This document shows, in pieces, positions 33,819 to 43,025 of a DNA stretch of 64,000 bases. The notes under the pieces are model-generated. The model did no database searches. It was not told the origin of the DNA and worked only from the letters and a program-made list of their open reading frames with translations. The number at the start of each line of letters is the position of its first letter. Positions within the stretch are counted from its first letter, which is position 1. The position numbers were made by a program, and so were the translations under genes. This stretch comes from Thermogemmatispora tikiterensis (GTDB lineage: Bacteria > Chloroflexota > Ktedonobacteria > Ktedonobacterales > Ktedonobacteraceae): NCBI RefSeq assembly GCF_003268475.1, contig NZ_MCIF01000002.1, forward strand, positions 1,178,629-1,242,628, given 5' to 3'.

Positions 33819-36800
33819 AGCAGCAGCCAGGAGAGGCAACGATGGCCAGGTAGCAAGGAGAGTCTCGGCCCACTGGAGATCAATCGCAGCCTGCGCTTGC
33901 CCAAAGAGCGTCTGCGCCTCTCTCAGGTAGGAACGGGCCTTAGCCTGCTGCTCGCCCCCGCACTGTCTGGCCCCCAGAAGAGCCAGATGGACTCCATAGC
34001 TATGCAGAGTGCGCGCATAATCAAGGGTCAGCTCGCTCTCCTCAAAAATACGTGCAGCCCGCTCAAAGTGGGCCGCTGCAGCCTCGGCCTCTCCCTGGAC
34101 CGCGAGGATGCGAGCCAGCAGACGGTGGGCATGACCCAACGTCAGGCGATTCTCCTGTCGGTCGGCGCTGGTCAGCAGATCGAGGGCCACTCGTCTGGCC
34201 ACCTCCAGGCGATCGAGCAGGAAAGCCACGCTGGCTTGCAGATAGCGCCCCTCTAAAGCTACCTCGGCATCCAATCCTTCGTAGCACAGCGCGCGCTCTA
34301 AGGCCCGTTGACCCCGCAGAAGCAGACGGCGATAGAAACAACTCTCGCGGCAGCCATGTTGCTCTGGACGAGAGCCAGCGGGAGAGGGCTGGCGCTGGCG
34401 CAGGCATGCCAGGCAGATGGCACTGGCCTGAGCTAGCCGCACCTCGGCCAGCACAATACGAGCATGGGCGATTGTGCGCGCGTGCCCGATGGCCCGGCCA
34501 GTCAGCAAGGAGCGCTGGATGCAGTGCAGAGCCTCATCGAGCTTGCCCGCACTTTGCAAAGTCTCAGCCAGGGCAATATTACACCAGGCCATGTGTTCGC
34601 GCTCCTGGGTCCGCTCGGCCAGGGCGAGGCTCCGCCGGAAGCAGGCTTCGGCCTCGCGCAGATCTCCACAGCGACGGGCCAACTCGCCCAGGTTGCCCGT
34701 GACAAAGGCCATATTGGGGAGATCTCCGGTGCGCTCCGTCAATTCCAGCGCCCGCCGCATGTAGGCCCGTGCCGCCTGATGATCGGCTACCAGGGCATGG
34801 GCCGCCCCTAGATTACCGCAAATCTGAGCCATAGCCATCAGACACTCATGCTGCTCATAGATGGTCAAAGCCGTATGCAGATGCTGCAAGGCTTCGCTCG
34901 GATGACCCAGCCGCGCGGCGATTACTCCGAGGGTCTCATGGGCATGGCCCAGCTCCAGCGGGTCACCCGCTATGGCGCGCTCACTCAGCGTTGGCAGTTC
35001 CTGACCCGCAGCCACCGGCGCCGGCCCTTGTCTCATGGCTTCCTCCAGCATGTCCAGCATCTGCTCAACCTGGCGGCGCGCCTCATCATAGTTGCCCTCC
35101 AGCGCCGAAAGGTTGCCTTCTTGCAAGAGAAGACAGGCGCTGGCTGGACTCTGCAAGGCGTCGACCTCGCGCAGAGTGCGTTTCCCCTCTTCAAGGCAGT
35201 GACGGGCCTGGGCAAAATCGCCGGTCCTGAGCCAGGCCAGGCTCATCTCACGCCAGATGATGGCCTGAATCTGGGCTTCGTGCTGACGTCGCCTGTGCAG
35301 TTGTTCCCCATCTGGCCGCTCTGGCAGGCGACGCTCCCAGGTCTGTAGCGAGCGCTGGCGCAGAGCCAGAACGCGCGCATAGAGGCGGCGCGCCTCGCTG
35401 TAGTTCCCCTGCATCATGCAGCACTCGCAGACATGCTCTAAGAGACGCGCGAAGTGAAGCAGCTCCTCCTCACCGGCGCTCGGCAGGAGCTGATCGAGCG
35501 AGGGAGCGGGATCGGCGTCGGCTTCGGGCGGCAGGTACTCGACGCTTACTACGGCTTGACGCTCCAACGGGGGCGGGGGCGGCGCCCCGGCCAGGGCCAG
35601 CAGAGCCAGACGGTAATAGTATTGGGCTTCACCATAGGCAGCCAGTCGATAGGCCCGATTGGCCGCCCGCTCAGCGTAGCGCGCAATGCGGCTGCCCTCG
35701 CTGGCTCCACGGATTAAATGGTAGGTCACTGCCGCCGCTACCTCTTCCTCGCGCTGGGGATTGAGCGTCAGCAGGGCCTCAGCCGCCCGACGATGGAGCT
35801 GAATGCGGCGCGCCACCGAGAGACTCTGATAGAGATGGCTTTCAATGAGCGGGTGCCAGAAATGGTAGCTCACCTGCCTGCCATTCTCCTCTTCAATCAG
35901 AAGACCGGCGCGCAGAGCCTCCTCCAGGAGATCCAGCACCTGCTCCTCCTGGGGATGAGGGAGCTGACCGCTGTCCATGAAGAGCAAATGGCTGAATTCG
36001 AAGGGTGCCCCGAAGACTGCCGCCTTACTCAACAGCGTTTGACAGGCCGTGCTGAGCTTGCTGAGACGTCGATCTAGCACAGCGGCAATGGTCGCGGGAA
36101 GTGCAAGTCGACCCTCTCCTGCCCCCGCAGCGGTCTGCCCGGCTGAGGCCGCCCCCCCTTCGCTGGCTTCACGCTCCAGATAACGCGCCAGCTCTTCGGC
36201 AAAAAAGGGATTCCCGTCCGCCTGCGTCTGAATACTGTGTACGAGACGGGTCGGCAAATGAGAAACGAGCTGCGCAATCTGCGCCGCCGTCAGCGGTTGG
36301 ACCGGCAGCGTCAGGAGCACCTGCTCACGCTGGAGATCGTTGATGAGAGTGCGTAGGGTATGGGTTGGCAACAGCTCCATGTCGCGGCAGGTCCCCAGGA
36401 GCAGTATCGGCTGCTCACGCAGATGACGCGCGAGATAGCTGAGTAGCTCTAGACTGCTCTCATCGGCCCAATGAAGGTCATCGAGGACTAACAGAAGGGG
36501 TGTGCGCCGGCTGAGAGCTGAGAGCAGGCTATGCGTGGCCTCCCAGAGATGGAGACGCTCTTGTTCTACTGGTAAGACCAGCGGCGCTACCCCGGGCTGC
36601 AGCAATTCATGTAGTTCGGGCAGTAAGGTGCAGAGACGCTGCAGGTGAGAGGTAGAGAGGCCCAACTCCATCAGGATCTGGGAGGTTGAGAGCGCCTGAG
36701 CAGCCAGTCGGCTCTGCAAGAGCGTGCGCAGCAGCTCGACCCAGGGGCAGTAAGGGATAGCCCCTTCCTGTTCATAGGAGCGGCTCCAGACTACCTGCCA

Positions 36801-38324
36801 GCCCTGGCGTCCAGCCTCGTCGCTCAGCTCCTCGGCGAGGCGTGTTTTACCAATACCCGCCTCGCCGGTCAAAAGCAAGAAATGAGGTGACGAGAGCGAG
36901 GGCTCCGGTGTTGGGACTTGTTGACCGTCCACTGGCTCCGGGACAAGACTGTCCGCCCTGCCCGAGCTTTCGCTGGGGCGAGCAGGGCCTAAGATGGACA
37001 GCAGCTGCCGCATGATCGCTAATTCACGCTCGCGCCCGATCAGCGGCGTCCGTTTATGGCGTCCCGAGGGGAAGTGGGGATTGGTCACGGCTCGCACAGG
37101 CGCAGTCGGCGCGGCGGAGCGAGTGAGAACTGGAGGCTGCGCAGTATCGAAGTGGGCACCAGCCTGAAGAGCGAGAGTGGCAGGTGAGTGGGACGATGGT
37201 GAAGCAGCCCCAGGCCCTGTAAGCGCTGGTGAGGCGGCAGCAACGGTCGCTGGCCCCAGTTCCCCGCTGCGCAGGGCTTCATAGAGACGACGCGTCTCGG
37301 GCAGCGGCTCGCTGTCATACTCGCGCTCCAGGACCTCGGTCAGGCGCTGATAAGCCTGCAAGGCCTCGACGCGCCGATCCAGGCGCATCAGAACCATCAT
37401 CAACTGGCGTACCGCTGTCTCATGGGTGGGATCGCTCATCAGTAGCCGATCCAGCGGCTCAATAGCGCTGGCCAAGGCTCCACGCCGGACTCGCAGCTCG
37501 GCAAGCTGCAGCAGCATCCCCATCCAGCGACGGCGCAGCGCTTCCCGTCGAGGCTGAGCCCACTCTGAATAGAGTTCCTCAACCAGAAAGTCACCGCGGT
37601 AGAGGGCCGCCGCCTCCTCTAGTAGCCGCTCAATCTGCAAGGGATCAGCCGACTGCTCAGCCTGCCTGATCTTCTGCTCAAACTCATCGGCATCAACCCA
37701 GATGATGCTTCCGTCGGCCAGCTCCAGCACTTCATGCTGAAGGCGCAAGAGCGTCGAGGAGGCCGGACGCCGGATCTCTGGCTCCAGCAGCAGGCGCAAC
37801 TCATGGACGGCACCGTTGAGACGATTGGCCGCCGTTTCGCTATCAAGATCGGGATCAGGCCAGAGCGCTTCCATGACCTGCTCCCGTCCCATGCGACGCA
37901 AAGGGTGACACAACAGGCAGCCTAATAGGGCACGGGCCCGCCGCCGCTGCCAGCGCCGTCCATCATCCTCAATCCAACCGTTACCGCTGCGTCGCTCCAC
38001 CCGAAACTGACCAAGGACATAAATGCGTAACAGCGGCCTGGTTTCGCTACGCCCGCTACGGCGCTCGCGCTCCCCTATCACAATGGCACGACTACCCGCA
38101 GCTGCCGGCCCCCGCCGCGCGGAGACAGAGACTGCCGATAGCCGCTGACCTGCCTGCTCCACCTCCGCTGGCAGCTGCGCCCCAATATACTTGCTGACAG
38201 TACGCCCGTTCTCACTCCAATAGGCGTACCAGTAAGGGCCATGTCCTGCTCCCTCCCGGCATTTCCGGCAGCGCTGCTTGCCACAGCGCGTGTACTGCTG
38301 ACGATAGGTCACCTTGCTCTCCAT
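33801..38324 (-). CDS. giant SARP-type regulator: zinc-like motif, OmpR-type HTH, BTAD, AAA ATPase and TPR array
   Basis: This 1507-residue STAND-type regulator begins with a motif at residues 10-50, RCGKQRCRKCREGAGHGPYW, a CGKxxCxxC/GHGPYW unit (DUF6788-like) usually found in small separate proteins. Residues ~98-205 form a winged helix (LGQFRVERR...ARALLGCLLCHPLRRMGREQVMEALWP) and 210-350 a bacterial transcriptional activator domain. The ATPase follows, with Walker A GEAGIGKT at 487-494 and Walker B LLLVLDDLHWADESS. About 600 residues of tetratricopeptide repeats (for example LGHPSEALQHLHTALTIYEQ, LGELARRCGDLREAEACFRRSLALAE) complete it. There is no LuxR HTH. It probably activates nearby genes on ligand binding to the TPRs; the ligand and targets are unknown. 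Confidence 0.88.
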   Translation of the reverse strand: MESKVTYRQQYTRCGKQRCRKCREGAGHGPYWYAYWSENGRTVSKYIGAQLPAEVEQAGQRLSAVSVSARRGPAAAGSRAIVIGERERRSGRSETRPLLRIYVLGQFRVERRSGNGWIEDDGRRWQRRRARALLGCLLCHPLRRMGREQVMEALWPDPDLDSETAANRLNGAVHELRLLLEPEIRRPASSTLLRLQHEVLELADGSIIWVDADEFEQKIRQAEQSADPLQIERLLEEAAALYRGDFLVEELYSEWAQPRREALRRRWMGMLLQLAELRVRRGALASAIEPLDRLLMSDPTHETAVRQLMMVLMRLDRRVEALQAYQRLTEVLEREYDSEPLPETRRLYEALRSGELGPATVAAASPALTGPGAASPSSHSPATLALQAGAHFDTAQPPVLTRSAAPTAPVRAVTNPHFPSGRHKRTPLIGRERELAIMRQLLSILGPARPSESSGRADSLVPEPVDGQQVPTPEPSLSSPHFLLLTGEAGIGKTRLAEELSDEAGRQGWQVVWSRSYEQEGAIPYCPWVELLRTLLQSRLAAQALSTSQILMELGLSTSHLQRLCTLLPELHELLQPGVAPLVLPVEQERLHLWEATHSLLSALSRRTPLLLVLDDLHWADESSLELLSYLARHLREQPILLLGTCRDMELLPTHTLRTLINDLQREQVLLTLPVQPLTAAQIAQLVSHLPTRLVHSIQTQADGNPFFAEELARYLEREASEGGAASAGQTAAGAGEGRLALPATIAAVLDRRLSKLSTACQTLLSKAAVFGAPFEFSHLLFMDSGQLPHPQEEQVLDLLEEALRAGLLIEEENGRQVSYHFWHPLIESHLYQSLSVARRIQLHRRAAEALLTLNPQREEEVAAAVTYHLIRGASEGSRIARYAERAANRAYRLAAYGEAQYYYRLALLALAGAPPPPPLERQAVVSVEYLPPEADADPAPSLDQLLPSAGEEELLHFARLLEHVCECCMMQGNYSEARRLYARVLALRQRSLQTWERRLPERPDGEQLHRRRQHEAQIQAIIWREMSLAWLRTGDFAQARHCLEEGKRTLREVDALQSPASACLLLQEGNLSALEGNYDEARRQVEQMLDMLEEAMRQGPAPVAAGQELPTLSERAIAGDPLELGHAHETLGVIAARLGHPSEALQHLHTALTIYEQHECLMAMAQICGNLGAAHALVADHQAARAYMRRALELTERTGDLPNMAFVTGNLGELARRCGDLREAEACFRRSLALAERTQEREHMAWCNIALAETLQSAGKLDEALHCIQRSLLTGRAIGHARTIAHARIVLAEVRLAQASAICLACLRQRQPSPAGSRPEQHGCRESCFYRRLLLRGQRALERALCYEGLDAEVALEGRYLQASVAFLLDRLEVARRVALDLLTSADRQENRLTLGHAHRLLARILAVQGEAEAAAAHFERAARIFEESELTLDYARTLHSYGVHLALLGARQCGGEQQAKARSYLREAQTLFGQAQAAIDLQWAETLLATWPSLPLLAAALKAMP

Positions 38325-38517
38325 TGAGTCCTTTCCCTCTGGCCCAGGCCATTGGTCGAGGTCAGTTGCATCGACTCTCTATCCTTGCCGCACTACGAGA
38401 TGCAATAGCAGCGTCGTAACAGCTACCAAGAAGAAGAAACACGTTCATAGCCTGTTTTACTGATGCATCGGACTTCACAATGAGAGCTATCCCGTCATCA
38501 AGAAATATATACGAGTT

Positions 38518-38523
38518 CATTAT
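38518..38523 (-). promoter_or_regulatory. possible -10 element of SARP regulator gene
   Basis: Minus-strand TATAAT lies 195 bases before the start codon. The position 17 bases upstream reads ACTGAT, a poor -35, as would fit an activator-dependent promoter with the inverted repeat at 38548-38565 as activator site. Confidence 0.35.
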
Positions 38524-38547
38524 AAGACGCCGACCGTTCTCATCAGT

Positions 38548-38565
38548 ATTGGTTCCTTAACCAAT
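38548..38565. promoter_or_regulatory. inverted repeat ATTGGTT-CCTT-AACCAAT
   Basis: A perfect 7-bp inverted repeat with a four-base centre lies between the divergent regulator and recD2 genes, at about -25 to -42 from the putative -10. It is a candidate protein-binding site or small hairpin. Confidence 0.45.
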
Positions 38566-38674
38566 AGCCCGATTGGACAGCCAGCGCCGTGGAGAAAACC
38601 GTTGTCTCTTCAGACCACTGCACGCGCCGTTGACAGGGCCACGGCAGCAGGCTAAGATAGAAAGGACACGCGCG

Positions 38675-41098
38675 GTGACACACCCTTGCTCACTCGCCTG
38701 CACCACTGCTCCATCAGCAAGCAGTTCAGTCGCACGACCCGACCCAGAAGTGCCAGGCATGCCAACACTTCAAGGCTCTATTGAGAGCATCGTTTTTCAT
38801 AACGAGGAAACGCACTACACCGTTGCACGTTTTCGCCCCAGCACCGGTACTGGCCGCGGCTCGTCCCGCTCGTCCCGCGACGGTCTGCTCACTATTGTCG
38901 GCACCCTGCCAGGAGTGCGCGCCGGCGAAGTGCTGACCGTGGAAGGCGTCTGGGAATACGATCCGCGCTACGGCCACCAGCTCCATGTGACGAGCTTTAA
39001 TCAACGCTTGCCCACAAGCACCGAGGGCATTATTCGCTACCTCAGCTCTGGCCTGATTAAGGGCATCGGCCCTAAAAAAGCCCGCACGCTCGTTGAACAC
39101 TTCGGCGAGCAGACGCTGGCGATTATTGAGCAGCAGCCCGAGCGCCTGGCCGAGGTGCGCGGCCTCAGCGAGAAGGATCGTACGCGCATCATCGCCGCCT
39201 GGACCCAGCAGCAGGAAATGAAGGAGGTGCAGCTTTTTCTGCAGACTCATGAGATTCCACTGCATCTGGCCAGCCGCATCTATCGCCAGTATGGGGCCGA
39301 GAGCGTCAGGGTGGTACGCGAGAATCCCTATCGGTTGGTCCAGGATATCTATGGGATTGGCTTCCGTACAGCGGATGAGATCGCAACCCGGCTGGGACTG
39401 CCGCGCGACAGCCTGCCGCGCCTGGTGACGGGTCTGACCTATGTGCTCGCCCAGGCAGCCAATGAGGCCGGCCATTGCTATTTGCCGGAGGATGAGCTGC
39501 TGCTGCAGGCACAACGTATCTTGCAGGTCCCTCGCTCAGCACTGGAGCAGGCTCTGGAACAGGGGCAGCACGAGGGTGAGCTTTTTATTGAGCCGGCCCC
39601 GCCTGACACAGAGAGCCACGAACCGGACCCCGATTGGCCCCTCTTCAAGGATCTCGGATCAGCCTCCAGCGCAGCCGTTCAGGCCGAAACCGACCCACTC
39701 CTGGCCTTGCCAACAGCTCCTGCCGGAACGGCCCAGCGACGGATCTACTATGGCCCCTTCTGGCACGCCGAACGCGGCTCCGCTCGCCTGCTTAAGCGGC
39801 TGCTGCGGACGCCTAGCCGGCTGCCAGCAGTTTCACCAGCGCTCTGGGAACAGGTCTTTCAGCATCTGGAGGTCAGGCGCCAGCTCCAGCTAACAGAACG
39901 ACAGCGCGAGGCCGTGCAGACGGCTTTTACGCGGAAGGTCAGTATTCTGACCGGTGGCCCCGGGACAGGCAAGACCACCTCGCTGCGCGCGCTCCTGTTA
40001 CTCCTGCGCCGTCAACGGGTGGAGGTGGCTCTTACAGCCCCTACCGGGCGCGCCGCCAAGCGCCTCAGTGAGGCCACGGGTCTGCCTGCCCAAACGCTTC
40101 ACCGCTTGCTAGAGTATACCCCTCACGACGGCCCCTATCAGCGCCATGAGGAACGCCCCCTGAGTTGCCAGTTCGTCATTGTCGACGAGTGCTCGATGGT
40201 CGATATTCTTCTCTTCTACCATCTGCTCAAGGCTCTGCCGCCAGAGGCCCATCTGCTGCTCGTTGGTGATGCCGACCAGCTCCCGTCGGTTGGCCCAGGC
40301 AACGTACTACGCGATCTCTTGCGCAGCGAGGTCATTCCAACCACTCACCTGACCGAGCTGTTTCGCCAGGCTCGCCAGAGTCGCATCGTGGTCAGCGCCC
40401 ACCACGTGAACGCTGGTCTCTTGCCCGTGGTCAAGAACGAGGAGGGCAGCGATTTCCTCTTTCTACACGAGAGCGATCCGCAGCGGGCCCGCTCCCTGAT
40501 CCTTGACCTGGTGGAGCGCCTTCTGCCGACTCGCTACCACCTTCATCCACGCGCCGACATCCAGGTGCTCTCGCCCATGTATCGCGGGCCACTCGGTGTG
40601 ATCAGTCTCAATGAGCTACTGCAGCAGCACCTGAATCCACGCACCGAGGGCGAGCTGCTGCTGGGCAAACACCGCCTGCGCGTCGGCGATAAGGTCATGC
40701 AGGTGCGGAACGACTACGATAAGGGGGTCTTCAACGGCGACCTCGGCTGGATACGCCGCATCGACCACCAGGCTGCAACCGTAACGGTCGAATTTCAGGA
40801 AGAGGCCGGCCCCCAGCTGATCGAGTACGAATTTGCTGAATTGGACGCGCTGACTCTGGCCTACGCGGTCACGATTCATAAGAGCCAGGGGAGTGAATAC
40901 CCAGCGGTAATTATCCCCCTCTTTTTGCAGCATGCTCCGCTGCTGCAGAGGAATCTCCTCTATACCGCTATCACGCGCGCTCGACGGCTCTGTGTTCTGG
41001 TGGGACAACGCCAGGCCCTGGAACAGGCCATCCGCAACGACCGCGTGGCACAGCGCAATACCGCTCTGGCCGAGCGTCTGAGAGCTTTGCTAGAGTAA
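38675..41098 (+). CDS. recD2: RecD2-type ATP-dependent DNA helicase
   Basis: This 5'-3' superfamily 1B helicase of the AddAB/RecBCD-independent RecD2 type has about 807 residues from this start. The N-terminal domain contains GSIESIVFHNEETHYTVARF, LSSGLIKGIGPKKARTLVEHFG (helix-hairpin-helix) and NPYRLVQDIYGIGFRTADEIA. The motor has Walker A GGPGTGKTT (39952-39978), APTGRAAKRL, VDECSMVD, LLVGDADQLPSVGPG, ELFRQ and the motif VI-like AYAVTIHKSQGSEY. The GTG at 38675 has AAAGGA nine bases upstream; an ATG at 38759 fits the family start better but has a weak ribosome site. It acts in DNA repair or replication-fork rescue. Confidence 0.93.
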   Translation: MTHPCSLACTTAPSASSSVARPDPEVPGMPTLQGSIESIVFHNEETHYTVARFRPSTGTGRGSSRSSRDGLLTIVGTLPGVRAGEVLTVEGVWEYDPRYGHQLHVTSFNQRLPTSTEGIIRYLSSGLIKGIGPKKARTLVEHFGEQTLAIIEQQPERLAEVRGLSEKDRTRIIAAWTQQQEMKEVQLFLQTHEIPLHLASRIYRQYGAESVRVVRENPYRLVQDIYGIGFRTADEIATRLGLPRDSLPRLVTGLTYVLAQAANEAGHCYLPEDELLLQAQRILQVPRSALEQALEQGQHEGELFIEPAPPDTESHEPDPDWPLFKDLGSASSAAVQAETDPLLALPTAPAGTAQRRIYYGPFWHAERGSARLLKRLLRTPSRLPAVSPALWEQVFQHLEVRRQLQLTERQREAVQTAFTRKVSILTGGPGTGKTTSLRALLLLLRRQRVEVALTAPTGRAAKRLSEATGLPAQTLHRLLEYTPHDGPYQRHEERPLSCQFVIVDECSMVDILLFYHLLKALPPEAHLLLVGDADQLPSVGPGNVLRDLLRSEVIPTTHLTELFRQARQSRIVVSAHHVNAGLLPVVKNEEGSDFLFLHESDPQRARSLILDLVERLLPTRYHLHPRADIQVLSPMYRGPLGVISLNELLQQHLNPRTEGELLLGKHRLRVGDKVMQVRNDYDKGVFNGDLGWIRRIDHQAATVTVEFQEEAGPQLIEYEFAELDALTLAYAVTIHKSQGSEYPAVIIPLFLQHAPLLQRNLLYTAITRARRLCVLVGQRQALEQAIRNDRVAQRNTALAERLRALLE

Positions 41099-41159
41099 CA
41101 TTCCATTTTCTCGCTGCTCACCTAAAAGCACGCTCGTACTTCAATAGCCCGAACACGGC

Positions 41160-41188
41160 TTGCCTTGGGTCTCGCACTGCGGTAGAAT
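41160..41188 (+). promoter_or_regulatory. putative sigma-70 promoter of sulfurtransferase gene
   Basis: TTGCCT (41160-41165), a 17-base spacer and TAGAAT (41183-41188) match the consensus at 4/6 and 5/6 positions. Transcription would begin about 135 bases before the ATG at 41332, giving a structured leader. Confidence 0.5.
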
Positions 41189-41211
41189 AGAAACTGAATT
41201 GACATAGTCAA

Positions 41212-41256
41212 CTACCGCCTGGCTGCGCAGACCACTCTTTCTAAGAGTGGCGGTAG
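41212..41256 (+). other. structured 5' leader hairpin of sulfurtransferase gene
   Basis: CTACCG (41212-41217) pairs with CGGTAG (41251-41256), enclosing a perfect CCACTCTT/AAGAGTGG stem (41232-41239, 41243-41250). Further downstream, GCCCCAGGC could pair with GCCTGG at 41218, offering an alternative fold. No known riboswitch class was recognised. Confidence 0.45.
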
Positions 41257-41331
41257 ACGCGCCCCAGGCTGGCCGCTCTCTTGTAGCTGTTATTCTAGAG
41301 TATTCCGTACTGGAGTAGGGAGGACGATTCT

Positions 41332-42222
41332 ATGCCAGAGACAGAGGCCACAACGGCGGGCCAGGGCCAGAGCACGCCCGCTGGTTACGCTCATCCCGAA
41401 GTCTTGGTGGAAACCGACTGGGTGGCGGAGCATCTCAATGATCCCAACGTGCGCATCATCGAGGCCGATGAGGATGTGTTACTCTACGAGACTGGCCATA
41501 TTCCTGGAGCTGTCAAGCTGGACTGGCATGTCGATGTCCAGGACCCGGTGACGCGCGATTTTGTCAACCGCGAGGGCTTCGAGCGTCTGATGCGTCGTTG
41601 GGGCATTCGCAACGACACGACGGTGGTGCTCTACGGCGATCGCAATAACTGGTACGCCTGCTATAGCTTCTGGCTGTTCACAATGTACGGCCATAAGCAT
41701 TTGAAGATTATGAACGGTGGACGCCAGAAGTGGGAGGCCGAGGGGCGACCGCTGACGAAGGAAGTGCCCCATTATGAACCAAGCGAGTACCAGGCGCCGG
41801 AACCAGACGAGTCGATTCGCGCCTTCCGCGAGGATGTGCTGGCCACCCTGCACCAGTCCGGCTACGGTCTGGTTGATGTACGTTCGCCCCAGGAGTATAC
41901 CGGCGAGCTAATCCATATGGTAAACTATCCCCAGGAAGGGGCCCAGCGTGGTGGACATATTCCCGGGGCCAAAAATATCCCCTGGTCGATGGCTGCCAAC
42001 CCTGATGGAACCTTTAAGTCCGCGGAGGAGCTGCGAAAGCTCTACGGCGAGCAGGGGATCACGCCCGATAAGGATGTGATTACCTATTGCCGTATCGGTG
42101 AGCGCTCCGCCCACACGTGGTTTGTGCTGACACAGCTGCTCGGCTATCCACGCGTGCGCAACTACGATGGCTCCTGGACAGAGTGGGGCAATATGGTGCG
42201 CGCGCCGATTGAGAAGCCCTGA
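41332..42222 (+). CDS. thiosulfate/3-mercaptopyruvate sulfurtransferase (two-domain rhodanese)
   Basis: This 296-residue protein has two rhodanese folds. The first (about 22-140) is the inactive domain ([22 protein letters not shown]). The second (155-290) carries the active-site loop around Cys253 in [15 protein letters not shown], which forms the persulfide. GGAGGAC precedes the ATG. It supplies sulfane sulfur for cyanide detoxification, thiol metabolism or Fe-S assembly. The SufU gene follows 262 bp downstream on the same strand, which makes a sulfur-trafficking role plausible though unproven. Confidence 0.92.
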   Translation: MPETEATTAGQGQSTPAGYAHPEVLVETDWVAEHLNDPNVRIIEADEDVLLYETGHIPGAVKLDWHVDVQDPVTRDFVNREGFERLMRRWGIRNDTTVVLYGDRNNWYACYSFWLFTMYGHKHLKIMNGGRQKWEAEGRPLTKEVPHYEPSEYQAPEPDESIRAFREDVLATLHQSGYGLVDVRSPQEYTGELIHMVNYPQEGAQRGGHIPGAKNIPWSMAANPDGTFKSAEELRKLYGEQGITPDKDVITYCRIGERSAHTWFVLTQLLGYPRVRNYDGSWTEWGNMVRAPIEKP

Positions 42223-42484
42223 CCTGGGATGGGATCAGCTGCCCGACATCAGAAGCCGCAGCTGGTCCATTCTCCGCACCAGCGCTGGCACGGAGAGCCT
42301 GCCTGGATAGACAGAGCACCCAGGATGGAACGAGACGGGGCCATCCCCGGGCAGAGGGAGGTAGCGCGCCTAACCGCGGCTGTCAATCTTTTCGCCAGCG
42401 TCGCTCTATCGACGCCGTGGTTGTCTGCCTCTCCGACAACGGTGGAGGCCCCGTTGCTTTTGCTGGAAAGTTCCGTGATGCCTT

Positions 42485-42952
42485 ATGGACAGACAAGAAG
42501 CCATTGAGTTTCTGCTTGATCACTACGAGAATCCGCGCAACTATGGTCCTCTTGAGGAGGCCGATGTCAGCTTGAAGGGAGGCAATCCGGGTTGCGCCGA
42601 TGTGATCACGATGTACGGGCGTTTCGATGAGCAGGGCCGCCTGGCTCAAGTGCAGTGGGAGGGCGAGGGATGTACTATTAGCCGCGCCGCCGCTTCCTAC
42701 GTGACCGAGTTGACGCGCGGGATGACGGCAGAAGAGATTGAGAACCTGAGCTTTGAGGATTTGATCGAGGATCTGGGACGCGAGGTGGTGATGACACGCC
42801 CCACCTGCGCGACGCTGGCCCTGGGCACGCTAAAGCGCGGCGTACATGAGTACCGCATGCGCAAGCTCTCGCAGCAAAGCGATCTACCTCAGCAGGCTCA
42901 AGAGCAGTCGCAGTCACAACACCCGGGATCAGCACAGCAACAGTCCTCCTGA
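42485..42952 (+). CDS. sufU: SufU/IscU-like iron-sulfur cluster scaffold
   Basis: This 155-residue scaffold has three cluster/zinc-binding cysteines: Cys37 (GNPGCADV), Cys63 (GEGCTIS) and Cys108 (RPTCATL). The helical LLDHYENPRNYG start and the long loop between Cys63 and Cys108 are of SufU rather than IscU type. The usual NPxCGD is NPGCAD here: Gly changed to Ala, Asp kept. The C-terminus is a Gln/Ser-rich tail after residue 125. No SufBCDS genes are adjacent. The class V aminotransferase at 52481 could be a related desulfurase. Confidence 0.88.
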   Translation: MDRQEAIEFLLDHYENPRNYGPLEEADVSLKGGNPGCADVITMYGRFDEQGRLAQVQWEGEGCTISRAAASYVTELTRGMTAEEIENLSFEDLIEDLGREVVMTRPTCATLALGTLKRGVHEYRMRKLSQQSDLPQQAQEQSQSQHPGSAQQQSS

Positions 42953-43025
42953 CCCGGCCCACGGCCCTCTCGTGCCGTACCTGAGACCTAACGGCAGACA
43001 GAGGAGGCAGGGAGGCGGAGAGCGA

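Larger units (their letters stand above)
38325..38674. other. divergent promoter region between SARP regulator and recD2
   Basis: This 350-bp, comparatively AT-rich region around 38440-38570 contains a minus-strand TATAAT (38518-38523) for the regulator and an inverted repeat just upstream of it (38548-38565). It implies a ~190-base regulator leader. No -35 with a good match to TTGACA was found. Confidence 0.45.

Noticed and set aside
33801..38324. Reading this gene as a LuxR/MalT regulator
   Set aside because: There is no C-terminal LuxR helix-turn-helix. The DNA-binding domain is the OmpR type near the N-terminus, so SARP-AAA fits better.
38726..39514. A 262-codon minus-strand frame
   Set aside because: Antisense to recD2, with no recognisable domain.
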